Shown piece by piece: positions 34,536 to 43,600 of a DNA stretch of 64,000 nucleotides. The notes beneath the pieces were generated by a model. That model was not told the origin of the DNA, did not search any database, and was given only the letters and a program-made list of their open reading frames with translations. Each line of letters begins with the position of its first letter. Position 1 is the first letter of the stretch. Origin of the DNA: Holophaga foetida DSM 6591 (lineage in GTDB: Bacteria > Acidobacteriota > Holophagae > Holophagales > Holophagaceae). Position numbers and translations under genes: made by a program. The stretch covers positions 780,191 through 844,190 of the forward strand of contig NZ_KI912268.1 in the NCBI RefSeq assembly GCF_000242615.2, in the 5' to 3' direction.

Positions 34536-35909
34536 TTAGGATTGGGGGTTGGTGGAGGGAAGGCTGGCCAGGGTCTGGATGTCCTTGGCGAAGGGGTCGA
34601 AGCCCTTGCGGAAGCCGGAACGCTCCATCCGCTTGGACGAAGGGTTGAAGGTGAGCACGGCCCAGTAGGGCACTGTGCCCGTGATCTGGTAGGGGACTTT
34701 GATGAGACGGCCGCCCAGGTAGGGGTTGTAGCGGAATTCCTCGCGGTACTCGGTGGTCACTTCCTGGCGGGTGCCGACCTTGATGGCAAGACGCTGTTCC
34801 GAACTGTCTGAACGGATTTCGGGGAAGTAGCCCTCGCCCTCCACCGGCAGGAAGCCATCCACGGGCACCACGCTGGCCCTGTCCTTGCGGATCATGCCCA
34901 CGGCCGCGATCCCCTTGCGCCCGCCGCTATAGACCAGGGGGACACTCCAGCCAAAGTCCGCCGCACCGTGGGCCGTCCCGGAGGCCGAGATCCAGAAGCT
35001 GCTCGCCCCGGGCCAGGCCTTGAAGTTGCCCAGATCCTTCTCGGAAGTGAGGAAGGCCGACCAGTTGATCCCTGCGCGGGCAAAGATATCCGCCAGGTCC
35101 CCGGTGTTGATCTTCGCGGGGTCCAGCTTGGGCAGGCCTTCCTGGAATTCCGGAAGGTTCCAGAGGGTCAGGGCCAGGGCCTGGCGGGCCTCGCCATAGA
35201 GGCTCTGGCTGGAATCGAAGGCGATCTTCTGGAGAACCTTGAGGTCCCGGACGCCCAGAAGGCAGAGGGCCGCGACCCGCTCCCCTGTCTCCATGCCCCG
35301 GGCCTGCTCACAGGCCTGCAGCAGCACCCTGGAGCCATCCTTGTCCTCCAGGAGCAGGAGGACCTTGGCGGCGGCGAGGGTGGCGCGCTGAACCTCCTTC
35401 CTGTCGCGGTCCAGCTTGAGTCCGAGGAAGAACTTGGCGGCCCCCGTTGCCACCGGCTTCAGGTCATCGATGGACTCCAGGGAAAGGCCCATGGCGGCGA
35501 AACCCTGGCGGATCTCCCGAAGCTCCTTTTCGGCCACCTCCACCGCCAGATCCCGCTCCTTCCCGTTGGGCCAGATGGCGGTGCTCTTGGAGAGGAAGCC
35601 CACGGTGTTCAGGTTGCCGATGAAGCGCTCGGGTCCGTTCAGCACGGTATATCGGTACCAGGAGCCGCTGTCGTCCTTGCTGCGCTCCAGGGCCAGGGCG
35701 GCGACGAAGAGGGCCTGCAGGCGGCGATTGCCGGGCTTTTCCACCAGGCCGCGCTTGGCGATCTTCATGGCGTCCTCGTAGTCGCCCCCCTTGATCGCCG
35801 AAGTGGCCTCCCGCTCCCAGGTGGAAGGGGCAAGGGCGACATAGGCGGCGGCGCCTCCCCCGACGAGGACGGCACCCGTGATGCCGAGTACCAGATGTGT
35901 CCGTTTCAT
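34536..35909 (-). CDS. Membrane-anchored hypothetical protein, 457 aa
   Basis: The start at 35909 follows AAGGAG. A longer frame to 36005 is not supported. Residues 1-27 (MKRTHLVLGITGAVLVGGGA...) are a signal anchor or uncleaved signal. Residues 30-260 form helical, TPR-like segments (AMKIAKRGLVEKPGNRRLQA). The C-terminal 180 residues are beta-rich, with VGMIRKDRASVVPVDGFLPV and RYNPYLGGRLIKVPYQITG. It is the first gene of the four-gene envelope operon (34536-32138). No known family. Confidence 0.65.
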   Translation of the reverse strand: MKRTHLVLGITGAVLVGGGAAAYVALAPSTWEREATSAIKGGDYEDAMKIAKRGLVEKPGNRRLQALFVAALALERSKDDSGSWYRYTVLNGPERFIGNLNTVGFLSKSTAIWPNGKERDLAVEVAEKELREIRQGFAAMGLSLESIDDLKPVATGAAKFFLGLKLDRDRKEVQRATLAAAKVLLLLEDKDGSRVLLQACEQARGMETGERVAALCLLGVRDLKVLQKIAFDSSQSLYGEARQALALTLWNLPEFQEGLPKLDPAKINTGDLADIFARAGINWSAFLTSEKDLGNFKAWPGASSFWISASGTAHGAADFGWSVPLVYSGGRKGIAAVGMIRKDRASVVPVDGFLPVEGEGYFPEIRSDSSEQRLAIKVGTRQEVTTEYREEFRYNPYLGGRLIKVPYQITGTVPYWAVLTFNPSSKRMERSGFRKGFDPFAKDIQTLASLPSTNPQS

Positions 35910-36045
35910 GCTGCTCTCCTTGGCTTGAAGAACCACTTTGCCGATACCGGCGCGACAATGACCGTCGGTCGTGGAATTTCCAGGCAATACGGCCACGGCG
36001 TCCATGCCGGATCCGGAAAGCCTCAGGACTGGCCCTGAACCCCGC

Positions 36046-36756
36046 TCAAGCCCCGGTCAGCCGCCAAATCTTGAGCGGGCCCCGCCCATCGCCACCCGGC
36101 AGGTCGGTGGCGATGCAGGTCAATTTCCGACCGCGGTAGTCCAGGACAGTGCCCCGGGGCGAGTGGACAAGAAGATCATCCCCGTTGGCACCATCGGTGC
36201 AGATCAGGCCACCCTCCAATAGGCGCGACAGGATGACATCCAGCAGCACAGGCATAAGCCATCGCTGGTCGCTCCCACCCTCGCCCGCACTGTCTCCCCG
36301 GTAGTAGAAGACCGCAAGAGGACCGAGGTCCTGAAGAAAGGTGAGCAGCCCATCCTTCCTGTGACTTGTCACCGGAAGAGGGTAACCCTCCAGGTCCTTT
36401 GAGGCCTCCTCTCCGCAGATGACGGTGCCGATATGCGGCAACCCCTTGCCGCTGGTGTGCGACCGAAATTTGGGACGGTGCCCCGCAGGCTTGAAGACAT
36501 CAGCGAAACGGCAACGGCTCACGTAGGGGCCGAACACTTGGAGGGCGTGTCCGATATCGTCCCCGCAGCAAGGGTAGAAGAGTTCGCCCCAGGGGATCTC
36601 TGTCCCAAGAAAAGGGCATGGGGTCATGTGCCCGGCCAACGCAGAGTGCTCGGACCATTCGGGAAGACGGGCCCCCGCCAACTCCTGCAAGTGGCGATCC
36701 GCTTCGCGCCTCATGGCGTCTATTTCTGCGAAATCGATGAGCTCTTCCTCTTCCAT
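36046..36756 (-). CDS. Conserved hypothetical protein, 'YPxSGTD' family member C
   Basis: A 236-aa soluble protein. ATG at 36756 has AGGAG six bases upstream. It contains LFYPCCGDDIGHALQVFGPY (about residues 54-73), the family signature in altered form, then AVFYYRGDSAGEGGSDQRWL and GGLICTDGAN, which are likely core motifs. An acidic helical start (EEEELIDFAEIDAMRREADR) is specific to this member. The Arg-Gly-Asp-Ser and Gly-Glu-Gly-Gly-Ser stretch looks like a ligand-binding loop, but no family name can be given. Confidence 0.65.
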   Translation of the reverse strand: MEEEELIDFAEIDAMRREADRHLQELAGARLPEWSEHSALAGHMTPCPFLGTEIPWGELFYPCCGDDIGHALQVFGPYVSRCRFADVFKPAGHRPKFRSHTSGKGLPHIGTVICGEEASKDLEGYPLPVTSHRKDGLLTFLQDLGPLAVFYYRGDSAGEGGSDQRWLMPVLLDVILSRLLEGGLICTDGANGDDLLVHSPRGTVLDYRGRKLTCIATDLPGGDGRGPLKIWRLTGA

Positions 36757-37098
36757 CCGTAGCTCCTGCAATCCATGGGTCCTGAGATCCCTGTGATATC
36801 CGTCGGATTCGGCCGCGCACCCGCAGCCCCCCGCTCATCGCCCGAGGATAGAGCCTGTCTCACGACAGCCGTTGTCGCAGGCCAACGTGCATAACTGCGG
36901 GGCGCAGACCTGGGAACCATGGGGAGTGCTGTTGATGGCAGGCGTGAGCTTTAACATCCACCGCTGTCACTTCAGGACTCTCCCGGCCCGGAAGCCTGGT
37001 GCAGCTTTGATTCATGGCATAGGCCGGAGGCCGCCGAAACGGTATCCGCTATGCGGGTCTGGCGCTCAGATAGCCGGAAGGGTGAAGTCAGCCAAGCC
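36757..37098. other. Intergenic region, no gene seen
   Basis: This stretch of 342 bases lies between the end of the NERD-helicase gene and the start of the gene at 36756, both on the minus strand. No frame with protein character was found. It should hold the promoter of the 36756 gene; a small dyad CGACA/TGTCG lies near 36872, but nothing else stands out. Confidence 0.4.
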
Positions 37099-38952
37099 TC
37101 AGCAGCTCACTTCCGCATCGGATTCCGTCTCCGGTTTCTGTTTCCGGTTCGGGCGCCAGTTCCGGGCTGCGGTCAAGGCCGCAGTCAGACTCTCGCGCGC
37201 CCCCTCGCTGGGGAGCTTTCGGGGGGGAAGGGCCGGTGCCGGCTGGGGCTTCCCCTGGCTGGCTTCGGGAACTTTGGGCCGCACAGGCTCGGCCAGGGCC
37301 TTCTCCAGCACGATGAGGCGGTGGCGGGCCCGGGAATAGGCGGTGTAGGCCAGCCGGGCGCCATCGGCGTGGCGGTAGGCGGGGGCCAGGTAGATCACGA
37401 TATCCGCCTCCAAGCCTTTGAAGGCCTGGACCGTGCCCATGCGGACCTGATCGGCCCGGGCTTCATCCCCTTCCCACCAGTCCGGCTGGGTGTTCAGGCC
37501 CCAGGGGCCCATCATCTGACCATCCTTGAGCCCCAGGGAAGCGGGGCGATGGGGCGCCAGGATCATGACCTGGCCAGGTTGGGCGCCCGCCTGGGCAAGG
37601 GTCTCCAAATGCTTCGCCAGATCCCGCTTCCAGGTCTCCGGACTGCTGCGCTGGGCCAGGAAGGCGCCATCCTCCGGGATATTCTCGGGGGCCTCCCAGC
37701 CGCATGCTGGGAAGGCCAGGCAGGCGGCACGACGGAGGGCCGGGTGCTGGCGCAGGCTCAGATCCAGGCGCCAGGGCTGGCCGAGGTCGTGACGGGCCTC
37801 CCGATAGATGCTCTGGGCAGGATCCTCCAGGAGGAGCACGGGGTCCGACTCGGGGTCGCCCAGCAGGCCCAGCAGGGGCTTCACCCAGCTGGGATCGAGA
37901 TCCTGGGCCTCGTCCACCACCAGGGCGTCCCACTGGGGCGCCGGTCGAAGCTCGGGATCAGAAAGAAGATCCGCCAGGGCCTCCGGCACCGCCTGATTGA
38001 AGAAGATGGCCGTATCCGTGGAGGGAGGCAGCCGCCGGGCATCGGCGAGCAGATTCACGGCGTAATCATGATAGGTGCTGACCTGGACCCGTTCCCCGAG
38101 TTCATCCAGGACGCACTGGGTAGCCGTGGTCAACGCCCGATTGAAGGCCAGAACCAGCACCCGGCGCCCTTCCGAGGCCCAGAGGCGGCTCACCTTGCGG
38201 GCCAGGAGGGACTTGCCGGAACCGGGGCCCCCCTTGAGGTGAAAGCGTCCACCGCTGAAATTCTGGGCGAGATGGTCCAGCAGAGTCGCCGCCATCAGAT
38301 CCTGCACCCTGCCCTCGGCTTTCAGGATCTCGGCCAGGGAGGCATTGGGAAGGAGCTCGGGCAGGAGTGCGCCCAGGAGCTGCCGCATGACCTCGGGACG
38401 AACCTGATGGTGCTTGGCCTCCGGAGTCCAGCGCCATTTGTCCCAGGCGACCCCACCGGTGACCGCCATGCGCAGGGATTCAAAAGGACGCTTGAGCTTC
38501 TCCCGGGTCAGGATGCGACAGGCGGGAAGATCGGGCCCCAGATCCTGGTCCTCCCGCAGGGGAAGCATCGGAAGAGCCAGCACCCGCGTGACCTGGGGAC
38601 GGAAGCTCAGCCCCGCCTTGGTGAGAAAGGCCAGCAGGGCGTACTGCTGCGCCAGGAGCTGCTCGCCCGGCGTCTCATCCAGCCGCTCCTCCCGCCCCTC
38701 GGCGTTGCGGCGGATCCAATAGTCCCCCCGGGGCTCCACCCCTCTGCCCTTCACCTCAACGATCACCAGGCCCAATTCCGGATGGACCACCAAAAAATCG
38801 ATCTCCCGGTCCAGGTTGGTCTCGGCATCCAGCAGGCGTACCCTCGCGAAGACATGGGTGTCCGGCGGCAGGGTCCGCAGGTGGTTCAGGACCTCACGCT
38901 CGCTGAGGAGATGGGGCGGGATGCGGACGGGATCAGGATGGGTGATGGCCAT
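37099..38952 (-). CDS. NERD nuclease-related domain fused to UvrD-like helicase
   Basis: A 617-aa protein. Residues about 15-150 are a NERD domain: REIDFLVVHPELGLVIVEVK (49-68) carries the Asp and the E-V-K of a PD-(D/E)xK-like nuclease core. From about residue 235 follows a superfamily 1 helicase: Walker A is GGPGSGKS, motif II is VDEAQDLD (near 347), motif III is LLLEDPAQSIY, and the C-terminal motifs are GTVQAFKGLEADIVIY and YTAYSRARHRLIV. It resembles other NERD-UvrD DNA-repair or defence proteins that move on single-stranded DNA. A longer frame to 39117 runs into the DnaJ gene upstream. The ATG at 38952 has no strong Shine-Dalgarno sequence. Confidence 0.82.
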   Translation of the reverse strand: MAITHPDPVRIPPHLLSEREVLNHLRTLPPDTHVFARVRLLDAETNLDREIDFLVVHPELGLVIVEVKGRGVEPRGDYWIRRNAEGREERLDETPGEQLLAQQYALLAFLTKAGLSFRPQVTRVLALPMLPLREDQDLGPDLPACRILTREKLKRPFESLRMAVTGGVAWDKWRWTPEAKHHQVRPEVMRQLLGALLPELLPNASLAEILKAEGRVQDLMAATLLDHLAQNFSGGRFHLKGGPGSGKSLLARKVSRLWASEGRRVLVLAFNRALTTATQCVLDELGERVQVSTYHDYAVNLLADARRLPPSTDTAIFFNQAVPEALADLLSDPELRPAPQWDALVVDEAQDLDPSWVKPLLGLLGDPESDPVLLLEDPAQSIYREARHDLGQPWRLDLSLRQHPALRRAACLAFPACGWEAPENIPEDGAFLAQRSSPETWKRDLAKHLETLAQAGAQPGQVMILAPHRPASLGLKDGQMMGPWGLNTQPDWWEGDEARADQVRMGTVQAFKGLEADIVIYLAPAYRHADGARLAYTAYSRARHRLIVLEKALAEPVRPKVPEASQGKPQPAPALPPRKLPSEGARESLTAALTAARNWRPNRKQKPETESDAEVSC

Positions 38953-39007
38953 GGATTGAGGATGGCAGAGGGTCCGCCCGCGCGCAGTGCTGTGGGCCAA
39001 GATTTCG

Positions 39008-39544
39008 CTACCACCCAGTGCATCGCTCGTAGCGGAAGCTGTGGCAGATCCGCCGATTGGCATAGCGCCCGTGGGATTCGGCCGCCAGGAGTCCCTCAAA
39101 GACGCTGCTGGGCACATTGAAGTAGCGGTAGACCCCGCCGCCCTGGAACTTCAGGTAGAGGAGGCGCTGGGAAGCGTCGTAGCCTGCCGAAACCAGACTG
39201 GAGGACTTGAGGAAGACCTCCACCACCACCGGATCCGGGAAACCCGGCGCAAAGGGCTGTTTCTGATAGGTGTGGCGGGTCCGGTACTGGTTGTGGGAAT
39301 GGGCCGACGGGTCCGCAACGGAGGGAATGACCTGCTCTTCCGTAATCTCCGAAAGAAACTCATAGGCCTCGTTCAGGGCCAGGGTTTTCGCGTGGGCCTC
39401 GGCGGCGCTTGCCTTCCCATGGTGGAAGTCGGGGTGCCACTCGCGGATTTTGCGTCGATAGGCCGCCTTGACCTCCTCGAAGGTAATACGCCCCGTCAGG
39501 CCCAGGGTGGCGGCGTACTGAGCAAGCTTGCCTTGAGGGAGCAT
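39008..39544 (-). CDS. J-domain protein with C-terminal KTSC domain
   Basis: A 178-aa protein. Residues about 10-75 form a J domain (VKAAYRRKIREWHPDF with the HPD tripeptide, then LNEAYEFL), which would stimulate an Hsp70 ATPase. Residues about 110-178 match the KTSC domain (SAGYDASQRLLYLKFQGGG, VYRYFNVPSSVFEGLLAA, then ICHSFRYERC), a small domain seen with nucleic-acid enzymes. The start is uncertain: ATG 39544 or TTG 39595, neither with a Shine-Dalgarno sequence. It lies 55 bases upstream of the NERD-helicase gene on the same strand. Note the Hsp70-like gene at 56945. Confidence 0.8.
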   Translation of the reverse strand: MLPQGKLAQYAATLGLTGRITFEEVKAAYRRKIREWHPDFHHGKASAAEAHAKTLALNEAYEFLSEITEEQVIPSVADPSAHSHNQYRTRHTYQKQPFAPGFPDPVVVEVFLKSSSLVSAGYDASQRLLYLKFQGGGVYRYFNVPSSVFEGLLAAESHGRYANRRICHSFRYERCTGW

Positions 39545-39619
39545 GACGAGGCCAAAAAAGGGAGGTTGAAATTCAGAATGTAAGATTTTGATCAATCAAA
39601 TGTTAACCACAGATATCAC

Positions 39620-40645
39620 CTATTTCGAGATATGCCCCATCCTCCAGAATCCCGGGTCCTCGGCCCCCAGGCTCCACAGCACGACCCGGGAAAAGCCCTG
39701 CCTCCGGAGGGAGGCGACCTTGTCCCTCAGGCTCGTGGCATCTTCCACAAAGGCGGTATGGCGCTTCCCTTCGACATCAAAAACGACATAGGGAGCCTGA
39801 CCGTCCGGGTGGCGCATCGGATCCGATCCCGAGAATTGCGGAGCCACGTCCCCGAAGGTCACTTCCCGAGGCCGGGGCCCCCATTCAAAACCGCTCACCT
39901 TCAGGACCGGCACGATCCTGCCCCGGTCACATTGGGTTGCCGCGAAGGCCAGGACCTGACCGATCCAGGAGGAAGTGCACACCGGCCCAGGCTCAGTGCG
40001 GGTGTTATGGAGGTTGTAGAGCATGATCTGAAGGCGGTCGGCAGCCTTGCCCAGGGCAGCCCAGTCCGCCGCCCCCGGCCCCTTGGAACGGCTCTCCCGG
40101 ATCTTGGGCTGGACCGTCACAGAGAGGGCAAGACGCTTCCGGTGCAGAGCCCGGGCGAGCTCCTCGATGAAACCGGAGAAGGCCTCCCGGTCGATGGGGT
40201 CGAGATTCTCGTAGTCCACATCCAGGCCATCCGCCCCGATCCTCTGGCACTGGCTCACCAGGTCCCCGATGTGCTTGCGCCGTCTTGCCCGGTCGGCCAG
40301 CACCTCGTGCATCAGGCCGGCATCCTTCAGCACCATCCTCCCCTCGCCATCGGGTCGGTCGTTGACGACCGTGAGCCACACCCTGCCCTTGAGGCTCCGC
40401 AGTTCCGTCACCGCCTTCCCCCATGCCCGGTCCAGGTCGGGGCGGGCCGACACGGGATTCCCGGCGGCATCCCATTGGAGGGCGAAGAGGAATACGTCCT
40501 CCACCTCCCCACCGGAACTCCGCACGCTCTGGAGTCCCGAATCCAGTGCCCAATAGGTGATCCACCCCCCCAGGGGCGCCGCCGCCGACAGGGTCCCGAC
40601 CAGCAGCAGGCCGAGGAGATGTATGAAACGAAAGGGCATGGTCAT
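39620..40645 (-). CDS. GH18-type glycosidase of the exopolysaccharide operon
   Basis: A 341-aa exported protein: signal peptide (FIHLLGLLLVGTLSAAA, residues 7-23), then a TIM-barrel with the family 18 active-site motif DGLDVDYE at residues 139-146 (Glu146 is the expected acid). LQIMLYNLHN supplies the usual M-x-Y-D-like strand. GH18 enzymes cleave N-acetylglucosamine polymers with substrate assistance. The ATG shares one base with the stop of the large exporter gene (TGATG), so it is the last gene of the operon. It probably trims or releases the exported polysaccharide, as the C-terminal domain of PgaB does. Start at 40645 is preferred over the longer frame. Confidence 0.8.
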   Translation of the reverse strand: MTMPFRFIHLLGLLLVGTLSAAAPLGGWITYWALDSGLQSVRSSGGEVEDVFLFALQWDAAGNPVSARPDLDRAWGKAVTELRSLKGRVWLTVVNDRPDGEGRMVLKDAGLMHEVLADRARRRKHIGDLVSQCQRIGADGLDVDYENLDPIDREAFSGFIEELARALHRKRLALSVTVQPKIRESRSKGPGAADWAALGKAADRLQIMLYNLHNTRTEPGPVCTSSWIGQVLAFAATQCDRGRIVPVLKVSGFEWGPRPREVTFGDVAPQFSGSDPMRHPDGQAPYVVFDVEGKRHTAFVEDATSLRDKVASLRRQGFSRVVLWSLGAEDPGFWRMGHISK

Positions 40646-43600
40646 CAGAATCGCCACTCCACGGTCAAGGCGGCCTGTCGGCTCGTGTAGCCGGTGGTGG
40701 ATCCGGCCCCGAGGTTCAGCCGGGTCCGCACATGCGGCGTCCACAGTTTGACCCAGTTCAGGGCCGCCGACCCGCTAAGACGCCCCCCGTTGACGCGGTC
40801 ATCGGAGCCGCCCCCCGCCAGATCCAGGTCCAGCCCGGACCCGTCCGGGAAGGGATGCTGATAGCGCGCCCGGAACCGGGCCGCCCGGTAGTCCATCGGT
40901 GTGTAGTACAGGCTTGACTGGGTCCGACTGTCGGCGCACTGGAGATCCAGGCCGAACTGCCAGCGAGGCAGGATCCCGGGCTGGAAGAGAACAGCGGCTT
41001 CCTGGGCGCCCTGGCGGTTGCCGTCCGTCATGTGGGCTTCGCTGGCGCTGGCCTCGAAGTTCCACTTCCCCGATCGGAGGGCATAGTTGACCCCCTCCTT
41101 CCACTGGCGGATCCCCGCCTCCAGGGATGCCATGGTGTCCAGATCGTCGCGCCGAAGGTCCAACCGGACCTCCTGGGTCTCGAAGCGGCCATGGAGTTCC
41201 AGTCCGCCCCGGTTCCGATCAGGCAGGGCTCCGAAAGTCCGGCGCCCTCCCCAGAAAGCGGCATTGAGACAGGTTCCGGGCGCCCAGGCCAGACGCCCTT
41301 CCACCTCCCGACCATCCAGATGCCCCAGGGCCTTATCCGCAAAGCGGAAGGCCCCCATGCGGAGGTCCAGATCCAGCGGTCCCCGGAAGGGAACGTGGAA
41401 GGTCGTGAAGACACGGTTCCGGGAGCGGTGATCCGAACCCTCCAGGGTCTCGGCGCCGATGCCCGTACCAGGATCATTGGCCCAACGCAGCTGCGTTCCG
41501 AGAACGGGCTCATCGGCGGGGGCCTGGGCACTAGCCAGGACCTGGGAGGCCTTGAGGTGGGTCGCCGCCTCCCGGGGGCGATCCTCGGCCCAGGCGATAT
41601 CCGCCAGGATGCGTTCGCAGTCCGCGTGCATATCGGGAAGCTCCCGTTCCAGGGCCGCCAGTTCCCGCCTTGCCCGCTCGGGGTAGCCCTCCCAGAGCCG
41701 GAGCTGGGCGAGCTTCAGCCGGGCCATGTTGGCGGGGTCGCGGCGGGCCAGGTGCGCCAGGAGTTCCGGACCTCCCCAGGTGCGCGGAGGCTCAAAGCGC
41801 CACAGGAGACGCTGGCCTTCCTCCCCCGAGCGAAGGCTGTTGAAGCCCCGGCTGTCCTGCACCATGCCGAAGCGGAAGTATCTGCGCCAGACGGCATCAT
41901 TGACGGCGGCCGCCTGCTCCATTCCGCTGACACTGGTCTGGCCCGCCTCACTGTAAGGAAAGGCATAGGCCAGGGGCTGGCGCTGAGCGAGGTGATCCAC
42001 CAGGGCCTCCCGGCATCGACGGTAGTCCTCGTCGACCCTCGCTTGGAATTCCTGATCGTTTTCCACCCGCCGGAGGTCGGGGATCCAGGCCCGCTCGATG
42101 AGGAACTTGCCCGTGTGGCCCTGGGCATCCACCACGACGGGATCGTGGGCCTCGAAGCCGTGGCCCTGCATATCCCAGCGCCCGGTCTCCCCGAAGCGCC
42201 GGATGCTCTTCCAGCTCGCGTGGAAGAGGTCCGCCTCGGCTGCGGAATCCCCGGCCGGGACGAACATGGTGGCCTTGAGCCCGTACCGGGCGAGGATGGG
42301 ATCAGCCTGGACGAAGGAGTCGCTGCGGGCGTCATCGAAGGTGATGAGGATCGGTCGCCGGGGCCAGGGTTCCTGTCCGGCGACCATCCGGGCCAGTTCG
42401 GTCATGGTGATGGCGGTGTATCCCGCCTTGGCGATGGCCGCCAGCTGCTCCTCCAGTCTGGCCGCACTGATCGAAGCGGTGCGCTCCTGGGGCTGGATGC
42501 CGTGATAGAGGAGGATGGGCAGGTAGCGGCAATCGCCCTGGGGGTGGGCGACCCCCTGGAGGATCGCCTCTGCCGCCCTGCCTTCGCCCAAGCCGATGAG
42601 GGCATCGGCGCGCCAAAGCTCCCTTTCGAAGCCGCTGAGGAAGTTCTCTTTGAAGGCCGCTCCCTGCAGGCGGTCCAGGGCCGGGCCGAACTGCCGGGCC
42701 TGCATCAGGCCCCTCACCAGCCCCTGATAGGCAGAGACATTGCCGGGGTTCTCGGCTGCCAGCCGATGGAAGCGTCCCAGGGCAGCGGCATCCCCTGCTT
42801 CCAGGCCCAACTCAGCCTGGACCAGGCCCAGCTCCACGGAGGAGGGTAGGTGCGTCAGCGCCTCAGCGGCCGTCCGGATCGCCTGATCGCGCAGTCCCCC
42901 CAGGCGCAGAAGCCGCAGGCGGTCCTTCCAGTAGACGGCCTGCTCCGGGTGGTCATCGGTCAGGCGACCGTACCATCGGGCGGCTTCGGCGTAGTTCCCG
43001 AGAAGCTCCGCGTCCTGCGCAAGAAAGAGGAGGGCCCCTTCATGGCTCGGCCGGGCGCCCGCAAGGCGGAGCGCCTCAGAGAGGGCGGCGCCATAATCCT
43101 CCATCGCATAACTCTCCCGGATCCAGTTCTGGACCGGCCGCACCTTCTCCGGGTCCAGCCTGCGGACCCTGCCCCACACTTCCCGTGCGACGGCATGGTC
43201 CCCGAGACGGGTCAGCACCTCAGCGTACCGGTATTGCACCGCCAAGTCCTCCGGGAAGGCTTGTGCCAACTGGGTGCCCAGGTCTCTGGCCAGAGCGAGC
43301 TGCCCGTCCATCGCAAAGGCCTGCATCAGCCTCAGGCGGCCACCCTTGAGGGTGGGATCCAAGGCCAGGGCCTTCCCTTCCGAGACGATCGCGGCCTGGT
43401 AGTTGCGCTGGAAGAGGAAAGCCTGGGCCAGGAGATCGTGGGAATCAGGCATTTCCGGATAGTGCCTGACGAAGGCGGACCAGGCCGCAGTGCAGGCCGA
43501 CCAGTCCCCCTTTCGGGCGAAGGCCCAACCCAGGTCCCGCAAGGCCTGACGATTCCCAAGGTCCCGGTCCAGGGCGAGACGATCCAGGCGGATGGCTTCC

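Noticed and set aside
41032-42849. Long open frames antisense to real genes, such as 41032-42849, 37051-39120 and 5299-6678
   Set aside because: They lie fully opposite genes with strong motifs and consist of Gly/Arg/Pro/Gln-rich sequence, the usual shadow of high-GC coding DNA. No ribosome-binding sites or domains.
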